The position numbers and the translations under genes were made by a program. A DNA stretch of 10,561 bases from Candidatus Bipolaricaulota bacterium (GTDB lineage: Bacteria > Bipolaricaulota > Bipolaricaulia > UBA7950 > UBA9294): positions 1 through 10,561 of the forward strand of contig WFSM01000003.1 in NCBI GenBank assembly GCA_015485945.1, read 5' to 3'. Shown here in pieces: positions 1-6,434 of the stretch. Numbering within the stretch: the stretch's first letter is position 1; each line of letters starts with the position of its first letter. The notes under the pieces were generated by a model. That model saw only the letters and a list, made by a program, of their open reading frames with translations. It had not been told where the DNA came from and made no database searches.

Positions 1-2
1 AA

Positions 3-332
3 CTGCGCAGCGTATCGCTGGGAATGGTGGGAAGAATTGCGCGTCAGGCGTTGCAGGGAGTGTACTTCGACATTGCCTTTCTGGGCGCGAATGGAATCTC
101 GCTGGAGCACGGGTTCACGATTCCATCGTTGGAAGAAGCAGAAACAGCGAGTGAGGTGGTACGCCACGCCCGTCGCACAATCATCCTCGCCGACCACACG
201 AAATTTGGTGTGGTCACTCACAGTCAGATTACGGACATCACTGGTGTTGACGTGATTGTGACCGACAACGGTCTGTCCGATCGCTTTCGTGTTGAGTTCG
301 AAAATCTCGATGTGGAGCTCCACATCGTGTAA
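3..332 (+). CDS. DeoR-family transcriptional regulator, C-terminal part (5' end outside window)
   Basis: This is the last 109 residues of a DeoR/GlpR-type regulator; the N-terminal helix-turn-helix lies upstream of the window. What is visible is the DeoRC effector-binding domain. It shows the family pattern DIAFLGANGIS, then a GFTIPSLEEAETAS stretch, then RRTIILADHTKFG, and ends with an IVTDNGLSD-like segment. In this family the domain binds a phosphorylated sugar or polyol and releases DNA. It lies 84 bases before ugpB on the same strand, so it probably controls this operon, and G3P is a reasonable effector by analogy with E. coli GlpR. The effector is inferred; sugar-phosphate regulators such as AgaR or FruR look alike over this domain. 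Confidence 0.88.
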   Translation: MRSVSLGMVGRIARQALQGVYFDIAFLGANGISLEHGFTIPSLEEAETASEVVRHARRTIILADHTKFGVVTHSQITDITGVDVIVTDNGLSDRFRVEFENLDVELHIV

Positions 333-334
333 TG

Positions 335-345
335 AGGAGGTGATC
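335..345 (+). promoter_or_regulatory. Extended Shine-Dalgarno-like sequence with no suitable start codon
   Basis: AGGAGGTGATC is an 11-base match to the complement of the usual 16S rRNA 3' end. It begins 3 bases after the regulator's stop codon. No ATG, GTG or TTG lies 5-9 bases beyond the GGAGG core, and ugpB has its own strong ribosome site at 402-409. It could be a ribosome standby site, a relic of a lost gene start, or chance. The sequence is plain to see; the function is unknown. Confidence 0.3.
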
Positions 346-384
346 GCCCCGACGAGTATACAAACGAGCATGTCGGAGAGAAAG

Positions 385-402
385 TTAAATTGATCACTGT
401 AA
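385..402 (+). promoter_or_regulatory. Candidate operator: imperfect palindrome upstream of ugpB
   Basis: TTAAATTGATCACTGTAA is an 18-bp imperfect palindrome centred on TGATCA, with 7 of 9 position pairs complementary. It ends where the ugpB Shine-Dalgarno begins, so a bound repressor would sit in the leader of the transporter genes. The likely binder would be the DeoR-type protein encoded just upstream, but this is inference. It does not obviously match the inverted repeat in front of glpK. I see no good -35/-10 pair in the 333-416 gap, so the main promoter may lie upstream of the window. Confidence 0.3.
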
Positions 403-416
403 AAGGAGGTTTTGCA

Positions 417-1727
417 ATGAAAAAGGTGTTAGTCGCGGGCTTAGCACTAGTTTTGCTGGTCACAATGACCACGGGACTGGCGTTGGCCGACAAAGTGCAG
501 ATTACTTGGTGGCACGCGATGAGTGGTCCACGTTTGGACGTAGTGAATTCGATAGTTGCTGGATTCAATGCCAGTCATCCCACTATTGAACTGAAAGCGC
601 TCTATACTGGAACCTATCCAGAGACATTGACAAAATTCATCGCTGCGTATCGATCCCATAATGCGCCTAATATTGTGCAAGTTTATGAAGTCGGTACACA
701 AACAATGCTTGATAGCCATGCCGTTACTCCGGTGTATCAAATTCCAGGAATGCTTGGAGAAACTTGGGACTGGGCGCAGTACGTAATCCCTATCACACAC
801 TACTACTCGACCGCAGGCAATCTATGGTCAATGCCATTCAATTCTTCCACGGCTATCCTTTACTACAATAAGGACCTATTTGCTAAGGCAGGACTGGATC
901 CAAACAAACCACCGACAACCTGGAAAGAAGTGGAGGCATACGGACAGAAGCTACTGGCAAGCGGTGTGACCAAACACGTGCTGTCGTTCGGGTGGCCGGG
1001 ATGGATCTTCGAGCAGATGTTTGCCTACCACAATCAGCTGTTCGCGAACAACAACAATGGTCGTACCGGGTTGGCGACACAGGTTCTATTCAATGGCGCC
1101 TTCGGGCAGATGGTCCTCAGCACATGGACCCGGTTGGCTAAGGAAGGAATCTTCCTGTACGGTGGCCCAGAGTACTCGGCCAACCAGGCGTTCGAAGCTG
1201 GACAAATAGCAATGCTCATCCAATCCACATCCTCACTAGCGGGAATTGAGCAGGGGTCCCAATTCAAAGTTGGGACGGGGTTCCTGCCACGGTTCGAAGG
1301 GTATCCACGGGGCAATTCGGTCATCGGTGGTGGAAGCTTGTGGATAACCAAGGGGCAGAGCAAGGCCCAGCTCGAGGCAGTATGGGAGTTCCTGAAGTAC
1401 CTGGCGCAGACAGACGTCGCGGTGCAATGGCATAAGGGAACCGGGTATTTCCCGACGGTCAATTCCGCAGTCCAAGAACTGCTCACCGAAGGTTGGTTCA
1501 GTAAGGATCAAAACTATCTGACTGCCTTTCTTCAAATCCTTTCTGGGCGGCGTGACACTCCTGCCGCTACCGGCGTCCGCCTCGGGCCATTCGTACAGAT
1601 CCGTGAGCTGGAACGCACCGCAATTGAACAGGCCGTATCAGGAACCATGAGTCCAAAAGCGGCATTAGATGCCGCGGCACAAAAAGCGAACGAATTACTG
1701 CAACAGTACAAGCAAGTTAACGGCTAA
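417..1727 (+). CDS. ugpB: Glycerol-3-phosphate/glycerophosphodiester ABC transporter substrate-binding protein
   Basis: Periplasmic binding protein of 436 residues, close to E. coli UgpB in length and sequence. The ATG at 417 is chosen because AAAGGAGG (402-409) lies 7 bases upstream; a longer in-frame TTG start would contain that site. Residues 1-24 form a signal peptide with a KK start, a hydrophobic core and an ALA cleavage site; no lipobox cysteine is present, and the protein has no cysteine at all. UgpB hallmarks are QVYEVGT (88-94), PFNSSTAILYYNKD (140-153), GWPGW (192-196), IGGGSLW (303-309), GTGYFP (341-346) and VRLGPFVQIR (387-396). Residues matching the E. coli G3P ligands as I recall them (Y67, E91, S144, Y344, R388) are kept, so G3P or diester binding is likely. 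It is the first gene of the transporter set. Confidence 0.95.
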   Translation: MKKVLVAGLALVLLVTMTTGLALADKVQITWWHAMSGPRLDVVNSIVAGFNASHPTIELKALYTGTYPETLTKFIAAYRSHNAPNIVQVYEVGTQTMLDSHAVTPVYQIPGMLGETWDWAQYVIPITHYYSTAGNLWSMPFNSSTAILYYNKDLFAKAGLDPNKPPTTWKEVEAYGQKLLASGVTKHVLSFGWPGWIFEQMFAYHNQLFANNNNGRTGLATQVLFNGAFGQMVLSTWTRLAKEGIFLYGGPEYSANQAFEAGQIAMLIQSTSSLAGIEQGSQFKVGTGFLPRFEGYPRGNSVIGGGSLWITKGQSKAQLEAVWEFLKYLAQTDVAVQWHKGTGYFPTVNSAVQELLTEGWFSKDQNYLTAFLQILSGRRDTPAATGVRLGPFVQIRELERTAIEQAVSGTMSPKAALDAAAQKANELLQQYKQVNG

Positions 1728-1732
1728 TGGTA

Positions 1733-1764
1733 TGCGGGGGACGGGATAACACCCGTTCCCCGCA
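1733..1764 (+). promoter_or_regulatory. Intergenic GC-rich stem-loop between ugpB and ugpA
   Basis: The arms 1733-1745 and 1752-1764 pair over 13 positions (12 Watson-Crick and one G-U) around a 6-base loop, ATAACA. The hairpin starts 5 bases after the ugpB stop. What follows (CAATTTGACT) is not a run of T, so it is not a classic intrinsic terminator. Hairpins placed after binding-protein genes are known in ABC operons to protect the upstream message from 3' exonucleases and raise binding protein over permease, as in malE-malF. That role is inferred here from position and strength. Confidence 0.7.
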
Positions 1765-1779
1765 CAATTTGACTAACTG

Positions 1780-1793
1780 ACTCCGTAAGGAGT
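1780..1793 (+). promoter_or_regulatory. Small hairpin covering the ugpA Shine-Dalgarno
   Basis: ACTCC (1780-1784) pairs perfectly with GGAGT (1789-1793) around GTAA, a GNRA-type tetraloop. The right arm is the core of the ugpA ribosome site, AAGGAG, 6 bases before the ATG at 1799. In RNA this would hide the site and lower ugpA initiation relative to ugpB. The pairing is seen directly. Its effect is inferred, and five base pairs is only moderately stable. Confidence 0.5.
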
Positions 1794-1798
1794 GGTAA

Positions 1799-2692
1799 AT
1801 GCAGGAAGAGCGATTCCCGGGACATCCATTTCTTCCATATCTGCTGATCCTTCCATCGGTTGCTGTTATCGTGATTTTTCTTGTGGTTCCGTTTATCCAG
1901 AGTGCGCGTGGGTCATTTTTCATGACTTCCGCATTCGGAACACGTACTATTTACGTGGGCCTGCGTAACTACATTGCATTGTTTCACTCATCGTACTACC
2001 TGCACAGTGTGCTGACAACGCTTATCTTTGCCGGATTTGTCATTATTATTGGTCTCGCTATATCCCTTGCCATTGGACTACTTCTAAATCAAAAGATAAG
2101 GTGGCAAGGTTTCTATCAGGTTGCGTTAATCTGGACGTACGCGCTATCTCCGGCGGTGGCGGGGACAATCTGGGCGTTGATGTTTGCGCCGGCAACTGGC
2201 ATTGTCCCATTTGTTGTTGCCAGGCTGTTTGGGGGGTATGTTCTCAATTGGATGACTGATGGGCAGGTCGCGTTGCTAGTCGTTTCTGCTGCAGCTACAT
2301 GGAAGATGCTAGGTTATAACATTATATTCTTTCTCGCTGGACTCCAGAACATTCCTAAAGAACTCCTTGAGGCGGCACGGGTGGATGGAGCTGGCCCATG
2401 GCGAGTATTTTGGAAGATTACGTTTCCTATGCTCTCTCCAACTACAACTTTTCTGCTGTTCGTGAATATGCTGTACGCCTTTTTCCAAGTGTTTGGACTG
2501 ATCGACATCATGACTCAAGGCGGACCGGGGAACGCCACGAACATACTCGTATACAAACTGTATCGTGATGCGTTTATCTACATGAACTCAGGATCAGCTG
2601 ATGCCCAATCAGTAATCATTTTCATTGTAATTGCAGCGGCTGCCGTCGTGCAATTGCGAGTTGCCACGAGAAAGGCCGTTTATGCACGGTGA
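1799..2692 (+). CDS. ugpA: G3P/glycerophosphodiester ABC transporter permease, UgpA type
   Basis: Inner-membrane permease of 297 residues belonging to the MalF/UgpA class (binding-protein-dependent transport family). The ATG at 1799 follows AAGGAG at 1787-1792. Hydrophobic segments lie near residues 12-32, 72-96, 108-128, 157-181, 213-235 and 270-286, giving about six membrane spans. The cytoplasmic EAA loop that docks on the ATPase is clear: EAARVDGAGPW at 191-201, then ITFPMLSP at 207-214. A TQGGPGNATNILVYKLY stretch (239-255) is typical of the class. It pairs with UgpE to form the channel. Its Shine-Dalgarno lies in a small hairpin, which may keep its yield below that of UgpB. The specific assignment rests on UgpB next door, because permeases of this class look alike. 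Confidence 0.92.
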   Translation: MQEERFPGHPFLPYLLILPSVAVIVIFLVVPFIQSARGSFFMTSAFGTRTIYVGLRNYIALFHSSYYLHSVLTTLIFAGFVIIIGLAISLAIGLLLNQKIRWQGFYQVALIWTYALSPAVAGTIWALMFAPATGIVPFVVARLFGGYVLNWMTDGQVALLVVSAAATWKMLGYNIIFFLAGLQNIPKELLEAARVDGAGPWRVFWKITFPMLSPTTTFLLFVNMLYAFFQVFGLIDIMTQGGPGNATNILVYKLYRDAFIYMNSGSADAQSVIIFIVIAAAAVVQLRVATRKAVYAR

Positions 2693-2703
2693 GGTATAAA
2701 ACT

Positions 2704-3531
2704 ATGACCAGGAAAACACGAAATAAGGTGTTAACACACACCATTCTTATAACGCTTGTACTTATCATCGCCTTCCCAGTGATCTATGCGCTAATTACGA
2801 GTACGTTAAGCTTCAAGCAAACATACGCCTACCCGCCCCAGCTCATTCCAGGGACCCAGTTATGGCAGAATATTGTAGCAGCGTGGAATCGCGCAAGCCT
2901 CGGGCGCTTGTTCCTCAACAGCTCACTTATTTCTATTGTGGTGGCAATCGTCAAGATTGTGCTATCCCTAATGGCCGCGTTTGCGTACACCCACTTCCGA
3001 TTTCGCGGACGCTCGCTGCTGTTTCCCATGACCATGGTTACCCAGATGCTCCCGCTTCCAGTGCGGATTCTGCCGACGTATCAATTGATGGCCGATTTTC
3101 ACTGGATTAATTCTTATTATGCGCTCATGTTCCCGTTCTTCGCCAGCACGACGGGAATCCTCCTGTTCCGCCAGTTCTTTATGACCGTTCCACGTGACCT
3201 GTCAGATGCGGCTCGAGTTGATGGTACGTCTCCGATGCGGTATTTCTTTCAAATTCTTATCCCGATCTCTAAGACTAATATTGCAGCGCTGTTCGTAATC
3301 GAGTTCATTTTTATGTGGAGTCAGTACCTGTGGCCGTTGATTATCACCACCACAAAAAATATGCGGGTCATCCAAATTGGCATCAAGATGTTGCTAGCGA
3401 GTGAACAGCAAGTCCCAGAGTGGAATGTAATCATGGCTGGTGCGATTATTGCAATGCTGCCCCCACTTGTTGTGCTGGTCCTGCTGCGAAAAAGCTTTGC
3501 CCAAGGGATTGCAATGCAGTCGGAGAAATAA
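2704..3531 (+). CDS. ugpE: G3P/glycerophosphodiester ABC transporter permease, UgpE type
   Basis: Second inner-membrane permease, 275 residues, of the MalG/UgpE class. I choose the ATG at 2704 because GAGGT (2691-2695) sits 8 bases before it. A GTG at 2689 overlapping the ugpA stop as GTGA would add five residues but has no ribosome site. Spans lie near residues 11-33, 72-95, 105-124, 137-157, 193-214 and 243-263. The EAA-like loop reads DAARVDGTSPM at 168-178, followed by ILIPIS (184-189). The C-terminal tail FAQGIAMQSEK fits UgpE-type permeases. No ATPase gene follows: the next reading frame, the diesterase, begins directly after this stop codon. Confidence 0.92.
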   Translation: MTRKTRNKVLTHTILITLVLIIAFPVIYALITSTLSFKQTYAYPPQLIPGTQLWQNIVAAWNRASLGRLFLNSSLISIVVAIVKIVLSLMAAFAYTHFRFRGRSLLFPMTMVTQMLPLPVRILPTYQLMADFHWINSYYALMFPFFASTTGILLFRQFFMTVPRDLSDAARVDGTSPMRYFFQILIPISKTNIAALFVIEFIFMWSQYLWPLIITTTKNMRVIQIGIKMLLASEQQVPEWNVIMAGAIIAMLPPLVVLVLLRKSFAQGIAMQSEK

Positions 3532-4482
3532 ATGGGAATCCTTCATAGCGAAATAAAGGGGCGGCCCAGTGCTGATCAGGACAAGATTGTGATCGGCCAC
3601 CGCGGTGCCGCCGGGTATCTCCCCGAACACACTATAGCCGGATACGCGCTCGGGTATGCCTTGAAGGCGGACTACCTCGAACCGGACCTCGTCATGACTA
3701 AAGACGAAGTTCTGATTTGTCTCCACGATATCTACCTCGAGTCGACAACGGACGTCGAACAGGTCTTCCCCGGTCGCCATCGTGACGACGGCCATTGGTA
3801 CGCGATCGACTTCACCCGTAGTGAGATCAAGGAGCTTGCCGTGCACGAGCGCTGCAGATCGGACGGGACGCCGTACTTCCCCAGCCGCTTTCCGGTGGGA
3901 GAATCGCACTTTGCGGTGCCTACGTTTGCCGAAATGATCGCGCTCGTCCAGGGATTGAATGAGAGCACCGGGAGAAACGTCGGCATCTATCCCGAGTTGA
4001 AGCGACCTGCTTGGCACGCGCAAGCGGGGCATCCGCTGGAAAAGGAGCTGCTTGACGTGCTGCGCGCGTATGGCTACTTCGAACCAGAGGCGCGGATCTA
4101 CGTCCAGTGTTTCGCGCCCGATACGCTGCATGAGCTACACCGGATGGAACCTGAACTCCCGCTGATTCAGCTCATCAGCGAAAGCCAATCCTCCGCCTGG
4201 ATGTGGACGGAGAAGGGACTGGACACGATCGCCGTGTACGCCGCCGGAATCGGACCGGCGAAAGTGATCATCGAAGCCGACCCGACCGTTGTCAACCGGG
4301 CACACGCATGCGGATTGGTAGTGCATCCGTACACGTTCCGGCGCGATCAACTACCCGATAAATATCCGCGCTTCCGAGCGGAGCTGGAGCAGTTTTATTT
4401 TGAGTACGGCGTTGACGGGCTGTTCACCGATTTCCCCGATGTCGCTGCTGCTGTGCTCGCAGAGCGAAGAAAAGGAGTGTGA
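3532..4482 (+). CDS. glpQ: Glycerophosphodiester phosphodiesterase, GlpQ-like, predicted cytoplasmic
   Basis: Hydrolyses glycerophosphodiesters (deacylated phospholipids such as glycerophosphocholine or -ethanolamine) to sn-G3P and an alcohol. The 316 residues follow E. coli GlpQ almost throughout: HRGAAGYLPEHT (23-34) with the catalytic HRG, YLEPDLVMTKD (48-58) with metal ligands E50 and D52, LHD (64-66) with the second catalytic His H65, the GlpQ-type insertion with YAIDFT (90-95), VQGLNESTGRNVGIYPELK (139-157) with metal ligand E155, and near the end VHPYTFR and GLFTDFPD. GlpQ of E. coli is periplasmic, but this N-terminus (MGILHSEIKG) is not a signal peptide, so it should act inside like UgpQ on imported diesters. 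GGAG at 3522-3525 serves the ATG, which directly abuts the ugpE stop. Confidence 0.93.
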   Translation: MGILHSEIKGRPSADQDKIVIGHRGAAGYLPEHTIAGYALGYALKADYLEPDLVMTKDEVLICLHDIYLESTTDVEQVFPGRHRDDGHWYAIDFTRSEIKELAVHERCRSDGTPYFPSRFPVGESHFAVPTFAEMIALVQGLNESTGRNVGIYPELKRPAWHAQAGHPLEKELLDVLRAYGYFEPEARIYVQCFAPDTLHELHRMEPELPLIQLISESQSSAWMWTEKGLDTIAVYAAGIGPAKVIIEADPTVVNRAHACGLVVHPYTFRRDQLPDKYPRFRAELEQFYFEYGVDGLFTDFPDVAAAVLAERRKGV

Positions 4483-5279
4483 TGGCGGTAAAAATTGCGG
4501 GATACCTTCTCGACCTCGATGGGACGGTTTACTTGGGAGAGCGGCTGATTCCGGGGGCCGACCGAGCGATTGAAACGCTGCGGACACGCGGACGCCGGAT
4601 CGTCTTTTTATCCAATAAACCATTACAGGCACGGCGTGACTACGCGGCCAAGCTTACCCACCTCGGGGTTCCGGCCAGCGAAAATGACGTCATCAATTCC
4701 TCTTATGTCCTCGCCCGCTATTTATCACACCACGCCCCTGGAGCGACAGTGTACGCAATCGGGGAGCCGCCACTCCTCGCTGAGCTTCGCGCTGCTGGCT
4801 TCGCCATCTCCGAGGACCCGAAAAAGATCGAGTACGTAATCGCCGCGTTCGACCGCACATTTGATTACCGCAAGTTAAACATAGCGTTTCAGGCGCTGCG
4901 CCGCGGAGCGCGGTTCATCGCGACCAATCCCGACCGCACCTGCCCGGTTGACGATGGGGAAATCCCGGATGCCGCTGGGGTGATCGCCGCCCTCGAAGCA
5001 ACGACAGGGAGAAAAGTAGAGACAGTGGTGGGCAAACCATCCCATCACACGGTCGAAGTCGCACTGGAGCGGCTCGGGCTACCGGCCGATGCCTGCGCCA
5101 TGGTCGGAGACCGGTTGGAAACAGACATTGTAATGGGAAGGGGCGCCGGCCTCACCGCGATCCTCACCCTCACCGGGGTAACTCCGCGAGATGCCGTATC
5201 TACCGCGTCCGTAATGCCGGATCACGTAATCGAGAGCATCACTGTACTTCCCGATCTCGATGAAAAACTGAACACCTGA
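4482..5279 (+). CDS. HAD superfamily IIA phosphatase (NagD/AraL/glycerol phosphate phosphatase type)
   Basis: A 265-residue HAD hydrolase with the C2a cap of the NagD/phosphoglycolate phosphatase family. Motif I is DLDGTVY (nucleophile D11, acid D13), motif II is LSNK (43-46), motif III is the lysine in VVGKPS (K185), and motif IV is MVGDRLETDI (D210, D215). Family members remove phosphate from small molecules including glycerol phosphates, phosphoglycolate and sugar phosphates; Rv1692 of M. tuberculosis is a described G3P phosphatase of this group. Here the neighbours suggest a glycerol phosphate substrate, giving glycerol for GlpK. That is inference, and phosphoglycolate or another substrate is possible. 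The ATG at 4482 overlaps the glpQ stop by one base (TGATG), with AAAGGAG at 4471-4477; a GTG at 4479 is too close to that site. Confidence 0.85.
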   Translation: MAVKIAGYLLDLDGTVYLGERLIPGADRAIETLRTRGRRIVFLSNKPLQARRDYAAKLTHLGVPASENDVINSSYVLARYLSHHAPGATVYAIGEPPLLAELRAAGFAISEDPKKIEYVIAAFDRTFDYRKLNIAFQALRRGARFIATNPDRTCPVDDGEIPDAAGVIAALEATTGRKVETVVGKPSHHTVEVALERLGLPADACAMVGDRLETDIVMGRGAGLTAILTLTGVTPRDAVSTASVMPDHVIESITVLPDLDEKLNT

Positions 5280-5289
5280 GGAGGTGTCG

Positions 5290-6396
5290 ATGACCGATAA
5301 GACGGTTTATCTTCCAGTAGAAACCCTGACACGATTCATGCGTGACGTATTTGTCCACCTTGGGGTCCCGGAGGCAGACGCGGCAATCTGCACCGAGGTC
5401 TTGATTACCTCGGACTTGCGCGGAATCGAGTCGCACGGGGTTGGACGACTTAAGATGTACTACGATCGAATCAAGCAGGGAATTCTATCGCCGGTCACAA
5501 CTATCGAAGTGGTAACGGACACCCCAACAACGGCGGTGTTCGACGGCCACGACGGGATGGGACATGTAATCGGACGGCAGGCGATGGAAACGGCAATTAA
5601 AAAGGCAAAAGATTACGGTCTCGGGGCGGTGGCGGTGCGCAACTCGTCTCACTTCGGGATCGATGGGTACTACACGCTCATGGCGGTCAACGCCGGACAG
5701 ATTGGGCTGTCATTCACTAACGCCCGCCCGTCCGTTGCCCCCACGTTTGGGGTGGCCCCAATGCTTGGCACCAACCCGATCGCATTTGGCGCGCCGACCG
5801 ACGAGGAATTTCCGTTCCTGTACGATGCAGCTACCTCAATCTCCCAACGCGGAAAGATCGAGGTCCTCGCCCGCGCTGAGAAGGAAACTCCGGCGGGGTG
5901 GGTGATCGACCGTAATGGGGACCTGGCCACCGATACTAACGCCATCCTGGACGGGATTCCAAAGAAGCTCTATGCCCTCCTCCCGCTCGGCGGCCGCGGC
6001 GAGACGTTCGGTGGGCACAAGGGATACGATTTGGCGACGATGGTGGAAATTCTGTCCGCGGCGCTCGCCGGGGCGGCGTTCCTCGACGGCGTAAGCGGGT
6101 TCGACGCCGATGGGAACCCACGTCCGCACCGGCTTGGACATTTCTTTATGGCGATCGACATCGAGCACTTCATCCCACTTGACGAGTTCAAGCGGATCAC
6201 CGGCGAGATTCTTCGCGCATTGCGAAACTCGGAACGGGCGCCGGGCGCGGATCGCATCTACACCGCCGGCGAGAAGGAGTGGGAGGTGGAAAAGCGAATA
6301 CGGGCGCACGGAGTTCCAATCAATCGTAACCTCCAGAAAAACCTGAAGGTAATGCAGATCGACCTCGGCCTTACCGATTACGACTTCCCGTTTTAA
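5290..6396 (+). CDS. Ldh_2-family NAD(P)-dependent 2-hydroxyacid dehydrogenase (malate/L-lactate/sulfolactate type)
   Basis: A 368-residue soluble oxidoreductase of the Ldh_2 (YlbC/AllD/ComC/YiaK) family, distinct from classical lactate dehydrogenases. Family marks are SDLRGIESHGVGRL (41-54) with the probable catalytic His H49, VRNSSHFGIDGYY (116-128), a conserved GTNPIAFGAP (160-169), and GGHKGYDLA (241-249) at the nucleotide-binding part. The ATG at 5290 follows GAGGAGG (5278-5284) at 5 bases; a GTG at 5284 overlaps that site. Characterised relatives use malate, lactate, ureidoglycolate, sulfolactate or diketogulonate, and the substrate cannot be read from sequence. In this operon it could reoxidise NADH by reducing pyruvate or oxaloacetate, or act on a product of the diester headgroup. 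Its start lies 10 bases after the phosphatase stop, so the two are probably cotranscribed. Confidence 0.88.
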   Translation: MTDKTVYLPVETLTRFMRDVFVHLGVPEADAAICTEVLITSDLRGIESHGVGRLKMYYDRIKQGILSPVTTIEVVTDTPTTAVFDGHDGMGHVIGRQAMETAIKKAKDYGLGAVAVRNSSHFGIDGYYTLMAVNAGQIGLSFTNARPSVAPTFGVAPMLGTNPIAFGAPTDEEFPFLYDAATSISQRGKIEVLARAEKETPAGWVIDRNGDLATDTNAILDGIPKKLYALLPLGGRGETFGGHKGYDLATMVEILSAALAGAAFLDGVSGFDADGNPRPHRLGHFFMAIDIEHFIPLDEFKRITGEILRALRNSERAPGADRIYTAGEKEWEVEKRIRAHGVPINRNLQKNLKVMQIDLGLTDYDFPF

Positions 6397-6405
6397 GTTG
6401 TCCTA

Positions 6406-6434
6406 TTGACCATGCGCGGGCTAGTTGCTACAAT
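6406..6434 (+). promoter_or_regulatory. Internal sigma-70-type promoter upstream of glpK
   Basis: TTGACC (6406-6411) and TACAAT (6429-6434) are separated by exactly 17 bases, and each matches the consensus hexamer at five of six positions. The start of transcription would be near 6441, giving a leader of about 34 bases before the glpK GTG. The promoter lies in a 78-base gap, the only sizeable gap in the second half of the operon, so glpK and the dehydrogenase genes can probably be expressed apart from the transporter genes. Confidence 0.72.

Noticed and set aside
357..362. TATACA as a -10 box for ugpB
   Set aside because: No acceptable -35 hexamer lies 16-18 bases upstream; that position is the purine-rich Shine-Dalgarno-like stretch.
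370..393. Seven-codon frame ATG TCG GAG AGA AAG TTA AAT TGA in the ugpB leader
   Set aside because: It starts 24 bases after the orphan Shine-Dalgarno and has no other ribosome site, so there is no support for translation.
390..416. TTG start at 390 for ugpB
   Set aside because: It would translate through the AAAGGAGG ribosome site and put nine residues ahead of a normal signal peptide; the ATG at 417 fits better.
1733..1770. Stem-loop after ugpB as an intrinsic terminator
   Set aside because: The stem is strong but the following bases, CAATTTGACT, lack the run of T that termination needs, and ugpA must be transcribed through it.
3394..4131. 245-codon open frame on the minus strand across ugpE and glpQ
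   Set aside because: It is antisense to two clearly conserved genes, has no recognisable motifs, and is explained by codon bias of the GC-rich coding strand.
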